From positions 1 through 64,000 of the forward strand of contig JACZKS010000170.1 of assembly GCA_014859895.1 (NCBI GenBank): 64,000 bases of DNA, in the 5' to 3' direction. The stretch comes from Rhodospirillales bacterium (lineage in GTDB: Bacteria > Pseudomonadota > Alphaproteobacteria > Rhodospirillales > Shumkoniaceae). Under the pieces are notes generated by a model. That model worked only from the letters and a program-made list of their open reading frames with translations. It had not been told where the DNA came from and did no database searches. A program made the translations under genes and the position numbers. Below are positions 43,711 through 52,328 of this stretch, piece by piece (positions within the stretch are counted from its first letter, which is position 1; the number at the start of each line of letters is the position of its first letter).

Positions 43711-44805
43711 ATGAGTTTCTATTCCGCCGCCGTCCGGCCCCTTCTTTTCCGGTTCGACGCCGAGCGCATGCACCATGCCTCGATCGAGACGGCCGCCCGC
43801 ATGGGATGGGCGCAGGGCTTTCTTTCCGCCCTGTACGGCTTTGCCGACCCGTCCCTGGAAACCGAGGTCTGCGGCCTCACGTTCGCCAACCCGCTGGGGC
43901 TGGCCGCCGGCTATGACAAAAGCGGCGAGGCGGTTCGCGCGCTGGCCGGCCTCGGCTTCGGGCACGTCGAGATCGGCTCCGTCTCGGCCGATCCCTCGGC
44001 CGGCAATCCGAAGCCGCGTCTTTTCCGCCTGCCCGCCGACCGCGCCCTGGTCGTGCATTACGGCTTGCAGAACGACGGCGCCGACGTCATCGCCAGGCGC
44101 GTCGCCGCCGCCCGTCTTGCGGTACCGCTCGGCGTCAACATCGTCAAGACGAACCGCGGCGCCGGCGCCTGCCCGGACGGCGAGGATGGAATCATCGGTG
44201 ACTACCTGCGATCCGTCCGGCTGTTCAAGGATGGCGCCGACTATCTCACCCTCAATCTCAGTTGCCCCAACACCGAGATGGGCCGGGACTTTTTCGCCGA
44301 CAAACCGCACGTCGAACGCTTCCTCGCGGCACTTGGCGAAGTCGACATCCCCTGCCCGGTCTTCCTCAAGGTGTCGCCAAAAAGCGGCATTCCCGGCATC
44401 GAGATGCTGCTCGAAGCGGCCGAGGCGCACGATTTCGTGTCGGGGTTCGTGTTCAACCTGCCGGCCGGCAAACCGGACAACCTGGTGACGCCGAGGGAGG
44501 TCTGGGAATCGTGGCCCGGCGCCGTCTCCGGCCATCCGGTCGAGTCGCTGATCAATTTTTCCATCCGAGAGATGTACAGGCGGATGGACACCCGGCGCTA
44601 CCGCATCGTCGGCGTCGGCGGCGTGTTCACCGCCGAGCAGGCCTACGAGAAGATCCGCCTGGGCGCGTCGCTGGTTCAGCTGCTGACCGCCCTAGTCTAT
44701 GAGGGGCCGGGAGTCGTCGGGCGCATCAATCGGGGCCTGTGCGGGCTGCTGGCTCGCGACGGTTTCAAGACCATCGCCGAAGCGGTTGGGACCGCCCACA
44801 CGTAA
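43711..44805 (+). CDS. pyrD: Dihydroorotate dehydrogenase (quinone)
   Basis: A 364-residue class 2 enzyme. The N-terminal helical membrane-association segment precedes a TIM barrel with FMN motifs NPLGLAAGYDKSGEAVRA, FGHVEIGSVSADPS, LGVNIVKTNRG, LTLNLSCPNTEM (catalytic Ser region) and VGGVFTAEQAYEKI. It oxidises dihydroorotate to orotate with quinone in pyrimidine synthesis. It follows kduI by 79 bp and precedes an exporter gene by 19 bp. Confidence 0.96.
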   Translation: MSFYSAAVRPLLFRFDAERMHHASIETAARMGWAQGFLSALYGFADPSLETEVCGLTFANPLGLAAGYDKSGEAVRALAGLGFGHVEIGSVSADPSAGNPKPRLFRLPADRALVVHYGLQNDGADVIARRVAAARLAVPLGVNIVKTNRGAGACPDGEDGIIGDYLRSVRLFKDGADYLTLNLSCPNTEMGRDFFADKPHVERFLAALGEVDIPCPVFLKVSPKSGIPGIEMLLEAAEAHDFVSGFVFNLPAGKPDNLVTPREVWESWPGAVSGHPVESLINFSIREMYRRMDTRRYRIVGVGGVFTAEQAYEKIRLGASLVQLLTALVYEGPGVVGRINRGLCGLLARDGFKTIAEAVGTAHT

Positions 44806-44824
44806 CCGCCCCTGGGGCACCCCC

Positions 44825-45721
44825 ATGCCGTTCTCCGCCGCCCCGCCTCCCCTCTCGGACAACGTCAAGGGCATCCTGTGGATGCTGGCAACCGCCGTCC
44901 TGCTGACCGGAACGGCGGCCATCAGCAAGTACCTGGGCCGCACCCTGCCGGTGGTCGAAATCGTCTTCTTCCGCATGGCGTTCGGCGCCCTGGTCATGCT
45001 GCCGTGGCTGCTGCGCCACGGCCTCCGCGGCCTCGCCACCCGGCGCCTGGCCACCCATTTCTGGCGCTCGATCCTGGGCGTCGGCGCCTTCGTGCTTTAC
45101 ATCTACGCCGTCAGCAACATGCTGCTCGCCAACGCGGTCGCCCTGGCCTTCTCGACGCCGCTGTGGATGATCGTCATGTCGCACCTGATGCTGGGCGAGC
45201 GCGCCGGGCTGGCCCGCGGCCTCGCCACCGTCACCGGCTTCATCGGCATCCTGGTCATCGCCCGGCCCGACATCGAGATCAGCCTGCCGGCCATGGCGGC
45301 GCTGGCCAGCGCCTTCCTGTTGTCGATCGCCATGATCTACGTGAAGCGCCTGTCGGCCACCGAATCGCCGATCAAGCTCGCCTTCTACGTCCAGTTCTTC
45401 GGGGCCGTCTTTACGATTCCCTCGACCGCGCTGGCCTGGCAGGCGCCGAGCGCCATCGAATGGACCTGGCTGACCGTTATTGGCGTGATCGGCGCCCTCG
45501 GCCTTGTCACCCAGGCCCGCGCCTACGCCATCGGCAACCCGACGGCGGTCACGCCGGTCGATTTCACCCGGCTGCCCATCGCCGTGCTGCTCGGCATGGT
45601 CTTTTTCGGCGAGCTGCCGGATCTCTGGGCTTTCGCCGGCATGGCCCTGATCGTCGGCGCCATCCTGTTCATCTCGCGCCACGAACGGCATCGCCGCCGC
45701 AACGAAAGCGAGCCTTCCTGA
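44825..45721 (+). CDS. EamA/DMT family transporter
   Basis: A 298-residue protein with ten membrane helices in two EamA repeats (about residues 14-145 and 158-290). Typical sequences: FFRMAFGALVMLPWLLRHG, ALAFSTPLWMIVMSHLMLGE and AVTPVDFTRLPIAVLLGMVF. The latter resembles RhaT/YdcZ-type exporters of unknown substrate. Met 44825 is 19 bp after the pyrD stop, so it may be co-transcribed. It is not a close copy of the exporter at 6 kb. Confidence 0.87.
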   Translation: MPFSAAPPPLSDNVKGILWMLATAVLLTGTAAISKYLGRTLPVVEIVFFRMAFGALVMLPWLLRHGLRGLATRRLATHFWRSILGVGAFVLYIYAVSNMLLANAVALAFSTPLWMIVMSHLMLGERAGLARGLATVTGFIGILVIARPDIEISLPAMAALASAFLLSIAMIYVKRLSATESPIKLAFYVQFFGAVFTIPSTALAWQAPSAIEWTWLTVIGVIGALGLVTQARAYAIGNPTAVTPVDFTRLPIAVLLGMVFFGELPDLWAFAGMALIVGAILFISRHERHRRRNESEPS

Positions 45722-45761
45722 ACGCCTTGTCGGGGTCCCGTATTTGGTATAGCTTGTCCAA

Positions 45762-45993
45762 GTTCCTGGTGTTCGACGCAAGATATTGTGGAGAACGGCA
45801 ACAGGGAATCCGGTGCGAATCCGGAACTGACGCGCAGCGGTAAGGAGGAACAAGAGCCGCAGGCGGTGTCGAGCCATCGATGCCGCAGGCACTGGTCGAC
45901 GGATCGGGAAGCCGCGGTTCAAGGCCCACCCCAAGCGTCCGGGATCACCCGGCGCCAGGGGTTCGCCTCCAAGTCCGAAAACCTGCCGGGAAC
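45762..45993 (+). ncRNA. Adenosylcobalamin (B12) riboswitch upstream of nrdD
   Basis: The conserved core is clear: GGGAATCCGGTGCGAATCCG at 45804-45823, then ACTGACGCGCAGCGGTAAGG, and the 3' B12-box-like GTCCGAAAACCTGCC at about 45973-45987. GTTCCTGG (45762-45769) can pair with CCGGGAAC (45986-45993) to close the aptamer. The extended peripheral arm is typical of alphaproteobacteria. When adenosylcobalamin is ample the B12-dependent class II reductase can work and the B12-independent class III enzyme downstream should be switched off. Confidence 0.92.
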
Positions 45994-45995
45994 AT

Positions 45996-46022
45996 GAACC
46001 GCGACAACCGTACGCGCGGTTC
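45996..46022 (+). promoter_or_regulatory. Hairpin in the riboswitch expression platform
   Basis: GAACCGCG (45996-46003) and CGCGGTTC (46015-46022) form an 8-bp stem directly after the aptamer. It has no T-run, so it is more likely part of a structural switch or Rho-linked control than an intrinsic terminator. The nrdD Shine-Dalgarno (GGAGAGGAAGGG) is about 100 bases further on. Confidence 0.45.
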
Positions 46023-46137
46023 GGCGTTCGGGCCTTCGCGATCTGGGGCCACGGAGCCGTGGGTGTCGCCTTGCTGCACCCGCGTTTCCCTTCCCTTCGC
46101 GCGTTCCCGCCGCCGACCCGCGACGGAGAGGAAGGGA

Positions 46138-48180
46138 ATGTCCATGAACGAAAAAGACCGGCCGGCCGCATCCCGTTTCGTCCCCGGGCAAGTCATCAAG
46201 CGGGATGGCCGCGTGGTGCCATTCGAGGGCGAGCGCATCGTTTCCGCGGTGCGTCGCGCCGGCGAAGCCTCGGGCGAGTTCGGCGAAGAGGAGGCGCGCT
46301 TGCTCACCGCCCAGGTGCTGAAGGTGCTGCGCCACCGTTTCGAGGCCGGAGCCCCCGCCATCGAGCAGATCCAGGACATCGTCGAGCAGGTCCTTATCTC
46401 GGCCAATCATTTCAAGACGGCGCGTGCCTACATCGTCTATCGCGAGCAGCACGGCAAGCTGCGTCGCGACCGCCAGACCCTGGTCGACGTCGCCTCGTCC
46501 ATCAACGAATACCTGGAACGCGCCGACTGGCGGGTCAACGCCAACGCCAACCAGGGCTATTCCCTGGGCGGCCTGGTGCTGAACGTATCGGGCAAGGTGG
46601 TCGCCAATTACTGGCTCAGCCACGTCTACCCGCCCGAGGTCGGCGTGGCGCATCGTGACGGCGACCTGCACATCCACGACCTCGACATGCTGTCGGGCTA
46701 TTGCGCGGGCTGGTCTCTGCGCTCGCTGCTGCTCGACGGCTTCAATGGCGTCCCCGGCAAGGTCGAGGCCGGGCCGCCCAAACACCTGTCCAGCGCCGTC
46801 GGCCAGATGGTCAACTTCCTGGGCACGCTTCAGAACGAATGGGCCGGCGCCCAGGCGTTCAGCTCGTTCGATACCTATCTGGCTCCCTTCATCCGCAAGG
46901 ACGGACTTTCCTACGACGAGGTCCGCCAATCCGTCCAGGAGTTCATCTACAACCTCAATGTGCCGTCCCGCTGGGGCACCCAGACGCCGTTCACCAACAT
47001 CACGCTCGATTGGGTGGTGCCCGAGGATCTGCGCGAACAGGCCCCGGTCATCGGCGGTAAGGAAATGCCCTTCACCTACGGCGAGTTGCAGCCCGAACTC
47101 GACCTCATCAACCGCGCCTACATCGAGGTGATGATGAAGGGCGACGCCAAGGGGCGCGTCTTCACCTTCCCGATCCCCACTTACAACATCACCAAGGATT
47201 TCCCCTGGGACGGCCCCAACACCGAGCGGCTGTTCGAGATGACGGCCAAATATGGCCTGCCCTACTTCCAGAACTTCCTGAATTCGGACCTGGAGCCGGG
47301 CATGGTGCGTTCCATGTGCTGCCGGCTTCAACTCGACCTGCGCGAGCTCATGAAGCGCGGCAACGGACTGTTCGGATCGGCCGAGCAGACCGGCTCCATC
47401 GGCGTCGTCACCCTCAATTGCGCCCGGTTGGGCTATCTCTTCAAACACGACGAGGCGGGCCTCCTGGCCCGCCTCGACACGCTGCTGGCGCTTGCCCGCA
47501 CCAGCCTGGAAATCAAGCGCAAGGTCATCCAGCGCCACCTGGACGCCGGCCTATTCCCCTACACCAAGCGCTATCTGGGACACCTGCGCAACCATTTCTC
47601 GACCATCGGCGTCAACGGCATCAACGAGATGATCCGCAACTTCACCGATGATACCCACGACATCACCGACGATTTCGGCCACGCCATGGCCTGCCGGCTG
47701 CTCGACCATGTGCGCGAGCGCATGATCGGCTTCCAGGCGGAGACCGGGCACCTTTACAACCTCGAGGCCACGCCCGCCGAGGGCACCACCTACCGGCTCG
47801 CCCGCGAGGACCGCAAGCGCTTTCCAGACATCCTCCAGGCGGGAACGGCCGAGGCCCCCTACTACACCAATTCCTCGCAATTGCCGGTCGGCTTCACCGA
47901 CGATCCCTTCCTGGCGCTGGAGCACCAGGAGCCGCTGCAATCGCGCTACACCGGCGGTACCGTCATGCACCTCTACATGGGCGAGCGGATATCCAGCGCC
48001 GAGGCCTGCAAGACCCTGGTCCGCCGGGTGCTGGAACGGTTCCGCATCCCCTATGTGACGATCACGCCAACCTTCTCGATCTGCCCGGTGCACGGCTATC
48101 TGGCCGGCGCCCAGAAGTTCTGTCCGAAATGCGACGCCGACATCCTCGCCCGCAAGCGGGCCGAGGCGGCCGCCGCCTGA
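46138..48180 (+). CDS. nrdD: Anaerobic ribonucleoside-triphosphate reductase, large part lacking the glycyl-radical domain
   Basis: A 680-residue class III ribonucleotide reductase. An N-terminal ATP cone (about residues 18-105, VIKRDGRVVPFEGERIVSAV) precedes the ten-stranded barrel, with substrate-site Cys in SGYCAGWSLRSLL and MVRSMCCRLQLDL. The zinc site is at the very end: C649, H652, C662, C665 in SICPVHGYLAG and FCPKCD. Normal NrdD continues about 20-40 residues further with the radical Gly in an RVxGYxRP motif; here the protein stops at 680. That motif is found in the next gene. Start at ATG 46138 with GGAGAGGAAGGG upstream, under riboswitch control. Confidence 0.95.
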   Translation: MSMNEKDRPAASRFVPGQVIKRDGRVVPFEGERIVSAVRRAGEASGEFGEEEARLLTAQVLKVLRHRFEAGAPAIEQIQDIVEQVLISANHFKTARAYIVYREQHGKLRRDRQTLVDVASSINEYLERADWRVNANANQGYSLGGLVLNVSGKVVANYWLSHVYPPEVGVAHRDGDLHIHDLDMLSGYCAGWSLRSLLLDGFNGVPGKVEAGPPKHLSSAVGQMVNFLGTLQNEWAGAQAFSSFDTYLAPFIRKDGLSYDEVRQSVQEFIYNLNVPSRWGTQTPFTNITLDWVVPEDLREQAPVIGGKEMPFTYGELQPELDLINRAYIEVMMKGDAKGRVFTFPIPTYNITKDFPWDGPNTERLFEMTAKYGLPYFQNFLNSDLEPGMVRSMCCRLQLDLRELMKRGNGLFGSAEQTGSIGVVTLNCARLGYLFKHDEAGLLARLDTLLALARTSLEIKRKVIQRHLDAGLFPYTKRYLGHLRNHFSTIGVNGINEMIRNFTDDTHDITDDFGHAMACRLLDHVRERMIGFQAETGHLYNLEATPAEGTTYRLAREDRKRFPDILQAGTAEAPYYTNSSQLPVGFTDDPFLALEHQEPLQSRYTGGTVMHLYMGERISSAEACKTLVRRVLERFRIPYVTITPTFSICPVHGYLAGAQKFCPKCDADILARKRAEAAAA

Positions 48181-48194
48181 CAAAGGAGTTTTCG

Positions 48195-48389
48195 ATGCAC
48201 GGTTCCGTTACCGATTCCAACCTTTCTGAAATCCGCCTCTCCGACGAGGAACGTCGGCCCTGCGAGATCTGGACCCGGGTCATGGGCTATCATCGCCCGA
48301 TCAGCGAATTCAATCCGGGGAAGAAGAGCGAACAGGCCGAGCGCCTTGCCTTCCGGGAACCCGGCTTGGCGCCCGCCGCCGACCGCTAG
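48195..48389 (+). CDS. Stand-alone glycyl-radical domain of class III ribonucleotide reductase
   Basis: A 64-residue protein. CEIWTRVMGYHRPISEFNPG places Gly31 in the NrdD radical motif (RVxGYxRP...N-x-GK), followed by KKSEQAERLAF as in the C-termini of full-length NrdD. It has its own Shine-Dalgarno (AAAGGAG, 48182-48188) and ATG, in a different frame from nrdD, 14 bp after its stop. It should dock on NrdD and carry the radical made by NrdG, as GrcA does for pyruvate formate-lyase; GrcA itself has a different motif. The stop is directly followed by the nrdG start. Confidence 0.88.
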   Translation: MHGSVTDSNLSEIRLSDEERRPCEIWTRVMGYHRPISEFNPGKKSEQAERLAFREPGLAPAADR

Positions 48390-49085
48390 ATGGCGGCCGA
48401 CGACTTGGTGGTGGGCGGCATGGCACCACTCACCACCGTCGACTACCCGGGCCGGCTGGCGGCCGTGCTGTTCTGCCAGGGCTGCCCATGGCGCTGCCCC
48501 TACTGCCACAACCCGCACCTGCTGGGACGGCAAGCCGAGCATCCTGTGCCATGGGACGACGTCCGGGCTTTCCTGGGAAAACGGTGGGGATTTCTCGACG
48601 CCGTGGTGATCAGCGGCGGCGAGCCGCTGCTCCAATCCGCCATCATCGACGCCGTTGCCGCCATCAAGGACATGGGCTTTGCCGTCGCCCTGCACACCGG
48701 AGGGGGCCATCCCGACCGCCTGCGCCAACTGATGCCCAACCTCGACTGGGTGGGGTTCGACGCCAAGACGGCGTTTGACGCCTATGCCGGGGTCACCGGC
48801 ATCGCCGCCAGCGGCGAGGCGGCGGCGCTGAGCCTGGCCGAGGTGGTGGCCGCCGGCATCGACTACGAAGTCCGCACCACCGTCGACGAGACCCTGGTGA
48901 GCCGCGACGATCTGCTGCGCCTCGCCGACGATCTGGCCAGCCGCCAGGTACAGACGTGGACCCTTCAGGAATGCCGGGAGACCGAAATAGCCAACCGCCT
49001 TCCGGAGATCGCGCTGCTGGACGACGGTGCTTTCCTCGAGCGCCTGGCTGGCCGCTTCGACGGCTTCACCGTGCGGCGGGCCTGA
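48390..49085 (+). CDS. nrdG: Anaerobic ribonucleotide reductase activating protein NrdG
   Basis: A 231-residue radical SAM activase. The [4Fe-4S] motif CPWRCPYCHNPHLLG has the C-x3-C-x2-C spacing; VVISGGEPLLQ is the GGE SAM motif. TTVDYPGRLAAVLFCQGC is typical of the NrdG/ThnB-like group. It makes the glycyl radical, here presumably on the separate 64-residue protein. Zero bases separate it from that gene. Convergent with glnS, 2 bp apart. Confidence 0.93.
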   Translation: MAADDLVVGGMAPLTTVDYPGRLAAVLFCQGCPWRCPYCHNPHLLGRQAEHPVPWDDVRAFLGKRWGFLDAVVISGGEPLLQSAIIDAVAAIKDMGFAVALHTGGGHPDRLRQLMPNLDWVGFDAKTAFDAYAGVTGIAASGEAAALSLAEVVAAGIDYEVRTTVDETLVSRDDLLRLADDLASRQVQTWTLQECRETEIANRLPEIALLDDGAFLERLAGRFDGFTVRRA

Positions 49086-49087
49086 GC

Positions 49088-50782
49088 TTACCCTTTGCCG
49101 TCCTTGGCCTGGATTTTGGCCCAGGTGTCGCGCAGGGCCACCGTGCGGTTGAACACCGGCTTGCCCGGCGCCGAGTCGCGATCGAGGCAGAAATAGCCCT
49201 GGCGTTCGAACTGCACCGCCTCGCCCGGGAGCGCGTCGGCCAGCGCCGGCTCGATCCGGCTGTCGGTCAGGATGGTGAGCGATTGGGGATTGATATCGTC
49301 GACAAAGTCGCCGCGCGCGCCCGGGTCCGGCTCCCTGAATAGATGGTCGTAGATCCTAACCTCGGCCACCGGCGCGTGTTGCGCCGAAACCCAATGGATC
49401 GTGCCCTTGACCTTGCGCCCGTCGGGCGAATCGCCGCCGCGCGTCGCCGGATCGTAAGTGCAACGCAGTTCCGTCACCCGGCCTGCGGCATCCTTCACCA
49501 CCCCCGTGCAAGTGACGAAATAGGCATAACGCAGCCGGACCTCGGCGCCCGGCGCCAGGCGGAAAAACTTCTTGGGCGGTTCCTCCATGAAGTCGTCGCG
49601 CTCGATGAAGATCTCGCGGCCGAACGGCACCTTGCGGCTGCCGGCCGCCGGGTCCTCGGGATTGTTGACGGCGTCGAGCTCCTCGGTCTGCCCTTCCGGG
49701 TAGTTCTCGATGACCACCTTCAAGGGGTTCAGCACCGCCATGCGGCGGGCCGCCGTCTTGTTCATCACCTCGCGCGCGCAGTGTTCCAAAAGCGCCATCT
49801 CGATGACGTTCTCGCTTTTGGTGAGGCCGACCCGGCGCACGAAATCGCGGATCGCCGCCGGCGGAATGCCGCGCCGGCGGAAGCCGCTCAGGGTCGACAT
49901 GCGCGGGTCGTCCCAGCCGCGCACATGGCCGTCGCGCACCAGCTGGATGAGGCGGCGCTTGGAAACCAGCATGTGGGTCAGGTTGAGGCGAGAGAACTCG
50001 ATCTGGCGGGGTTTCGAGGGCACCGGCAGGTTGTCGATGAACCAGTCGTAAAGCGGGCGGTGGTCCTCGAACTCCAGCGTGCAAAGCGAATGGGTGATGC
50101 CCTCGATGGCGTCCGACTGCCCATGCGCGAAGTCATAGGTGGGATAGATGCACCAAGCGTCGCCGGTGCGCGGGTGGGTGGCGCGCAGGATGCGGTAGAG
50201 CACCGGGTCGCGCAGGTTGATGTTGCCCGACGCCATGTCGATCTTGGCGCGCAGGACCCGGGCGCCGTCGGGGAATTCGCCGGCCCGCATGCGCCGGAAG
50301 AGATCGAGGTTCTCCTCGACGGAGCGGTCGCGATAGGGGCTGTTGCGGCCGGCCTCGGTCAGCGTGCCGCGATGCCCGCGGATCTCATCGGCCGAAAGAT
50401 CGTCGACGTAAGCCTTGCCGGCCAGAATCAGGTGTTCGGCCCACAAATAGAGCTGCTCGAAATAGTCCGACGCGTAGTAGAGATGCGTGCCCCAGTCGAA
50501 GCCGAGCCAGCGCACGTCATCCATGATGCTGTCGATGTATTCCTGCTCTTCCCTGGAGGGGTTGGTATCGTCGAAGCGCAGGTGGCAGCGGCCGCCGAAT
50601 TCCTCGGCGACACCGAAGTTGAGGCAGATCGACTTGGCGTGCCCGATGTGGAGATACCCGTTGGGCTCGGGCGGAAAACGGGTGACGACGGTTGAATGCC
50701 GGCCCTCGCGAAGGTCGGCGCGGATGATCTCCCGGATAAAATCCCGGGCGCCTTCGCCGTTGGGGGTGTCAGCTTCGCTCAT
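49088..50782 (-). CDS. glnS: Glutaminyl-tRNA synthetase
   Basis: A 564-residue class I synthetase. The HIGH-type motif is in [20 protein letters not shown] and the KMSKS-type motif in [30 protein letters not shown] and the C-terminal anticodon-binding beta-barrels ([19 protein letters not shown]) mark GlnRS rather than GluRS. The start is Met 50782; an in-frame extension to 51250 crosses into the next gene. Most alphaproteobacteria make Gln-tRNA through GatCAB instead, so this gene was probably acquired. Confidence 0.95.
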   Translation of the reverse strand: MSEADTPNGEGARDFIREIIRADLREGRHSTVVTRFPPEPNGYLHIGHAKSICLNFGVAEEFGGRCHLRFDDTNPSREEQEYIDSIMDDVRWLGFDWGTHLYYASDYFEQLYLWAEHLILAGKAYVDDLSADEIRGHRGTLTEAGRNSPYRDRSVEENLDLFRRMRAGEFPDGARVLRAKIDMASGNINLRDPVLYRILRATHPRTGDAWCIYPTYDFAHGQSDAIEGITHSLCTLEFEDHRPLYDWFIDNLPVPSKPRQIEFSRLNLTHMLVSKRRLIQLVRDGHVRGWDDPRMSTLSGFRRRGIPPAAIRDFVRRVGLTKSENVIEMALLEHCAREVMNKTAARRMAVLNPLKVVIENYPEGQTEELDAVNNPEDPAAGSRKVPFGREIFIERDDFMEEPPKKFFRLAPGAEVRLRYAYFVTCTGVVKDAAGRVTELRCTYDPATRGGDSPDGRKVKGTIHWVSAQHAPVAEVRIYDHLFREPDPGARGDFVDDINPQSLTILTDSRIEPALADALPGEAVQFERQGYFCLDRDSAPGKPVFNRTVALRDTWAKIQAKDGKG

Positions 50783-50870
50783 GCCGTCGACTCCAGGCTT
50801 CGGAAAAAGGGAACGGGGGCGGGCGAGACCGCCCCGGAGATGCCTTCTGTGCAAGAAATCGGGGCGGGCG

Positions 50871-52184
50871 TCAAGGAGTCGTCGGCATGATACTGGGCCC
50901 GCTGCGAGGCGGCAGCGACGCACTTCCGGCTTCGGCAGGCCGACCCGCGTACAAGAGCGCCAGGACCAAGACGTATGAAACCTGCCACCATGCCGACCAG
51001 AACGAGAAATTAAAGAGGCCGGAAACAAAGAAGGCCGCCGAAGCCGCCAGGGCGGCAAGCATCCGTCCCTCTCCACCCGCACGATATCGGCGCAACATGG
51101 CGGAAAACTGCAGCCCCACGGCAAACAGCATGGCAATGCCGCCGATGATGCCGGTTTCGGCGAAGATTTCGAGGATCCAGTTATGCGGATGGCTGGGCAG
51201 GACGGGAACCCCGAACTCGATCGGCGACGTCCCGGGCAGTTGCGGGACAAGATTGATTGTGTTGATGCCCCAACCGATCCATGGACGCTGTTCCGCCAAA
51301 TGCAGCGCGTACTGCCAGATGACCTGGCGATGGGGATCGATGAGCCATGTCGGAAAAATCAGCACGTCTTCCGGAACCGAGCCGCCGTACGGGCGACCGC
51401 TTAAATAAATCAGGATGCCGCCGATCGTGAGAACGAAGAGGACGACTAGGCTGCCTGCCCAGCGACGGGATTCCCGACGGGTCATGCAGGCGACCAGCAC
51501 GATGCCCAGAGCGCCGATCAATCCGGCCATGCCGGCCCGGCTTCCCGCCAGCACGGCCAGGGTGAGCAAGCCCATTACCAGCACGAGCGATGCCGCTTTC
51601 CACAAGTCGCCGAGCCGCCATCCCGTCCATGCCACGAACGGCACCAGGACAACCGCTGCCGAGGCAAAGCCCTTTACCATCAGCACAGCATGCACGGTTG
51701 AGGACGCGACATGTCCCTTTATCAGCACCATCGCTTCGGGAAAGGCCCATGTGCCCAGAATGGCAACGACAAGGCCAAACGCCAATCCGACGAACAGTGC
51801 CTTGAGCAGAAGATCCAACGCCCGTGGTCGACCGCTGAAATAAGCATACACCCACACGCCCAGCACAAGGAACAGAGCCATCCGCGCCAGCACCTGGACC
51901 GACGTCCACGGAAGATAGGATAGCGCCGTGCTAGGGACCCATGCAGCGAAAACCGCTGCCACCATCAACAGCTGCGGCGCAACTGCCGCCCGACGGAAAT
52001 CCCGGAAGGTTTTGGCTCCGCCGGGCGATAACAGCATCGCCAACACGCCCACTGCAAGAATGGCTGCGAAAGTTCCCCGCCCGCTTAGCAGTGCCAAGCT
52101 GGACAATCCCAGCGCGATCGCTGCTATCCGAACCGACACCGCCATCGGCGCCTGTTGTTCTTCGAGAGTGTTGACGGAGTACAT
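50871..52184 (-). CDS. O-antigen ligase family membrane protein
   Basis: A 437-residue polytopic protein with about ten to twelve helices and a large periplasmic loop near the C-terminus. The loop and next helix read [19 protein letters not shown], the Wzy_C/WaaL pattern with the conserved His and Gly residues. It ligates or polymerises lipid-linked glycans. The start at 52184 is chosen for the GGGAGGG four bases upstream; Met 52229 is an alternative. It faces galE and opens a polysaccharide gene region. Confidence 0.88.
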   Translation of the reverse strand: MYSVNTLEEQQAPMAVSVRIAAIALGLSSLALLSGRGTFAAILAVGVLAMLLSPGGAKTFRDFRRAAVAPQLLMVAAVFAAWVPSTALSYLPWTSVQVLARMALFLVLGVWVYAYFSGRPRALDLLLKALFVGLAFGLVVAILGTWAFPEAMVLIKGHVASSTVHAVLMVKGFASAAVVLVPFVAWTGWRLGDLWKAASLVLVMGLLTLAVLAGSRAGMAGLIGALGIVLVACMTRRESRRWAGSLVVLFVLTIGGILIYLSGRPYGGSVPEDVLIFPTWLIDPHRQVIWQYALHLAEQRPWIGWGINTINLVPQLPGTSPIEFGVPVLPSHPHNWILEIFAETGIIGGIAMLFAVGLQFSAMLRRYRAGGEGRMLAALAASAAFFVSGLFNFSFWSAWWQVSYVLVLALLYAGRPAEAGSASLPPRSGPSIMPTTP

Positions 52185-52328
52185 GTCCCTCCCAAATGCG
52201 GCGGGCTGAAAGCTGACAATTTTTCGCATCAAGGCTTGCCTTGAGCCGCCATTCAAGTGAAAAACCGCTCGCTGGCGTATTTTCCGACCGCTACAGTCGG
52301 AGCCCGCAGTGGGAGCAAACGAGCGATC

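Noticed and set aside
45919-47538. Long minus-strand frame (539 codons) opposite the riboswitch and nrdD
   Set aside because: Overlaps a clear riboswitch and conserved nrdD codons; no recognisable motif.
48150-48200. Explanation of the nrdD split as a simple frameshift or sequencing error
   Set aside because: The second part has its own Shine-Dalgarno and ATG, nrdD ends with an ordinary charged tail after the zinc site, and the small protein has a 20-residue leader before the radical motif. Resequencing would still be decisive.
48195-48389. Assignment of the 64-residue protein as GrcA (YfiD), the spare radical domain of pyruvate formate-lyase
   Set aside because: The motif RVMGYHRP with a following N-x-GKK is that of NrdD, not the RVSGYAV type of pyruvate formate-lyase and GrcA, and it is flanked by nrdD and nrdG.
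50783-51250. N-terminal extension of glnS
   Set aside because: The added 156 residues run antisense through the O-antigen ligase gene and lack synthetase features; Met 50782 starts where family similarity begins.
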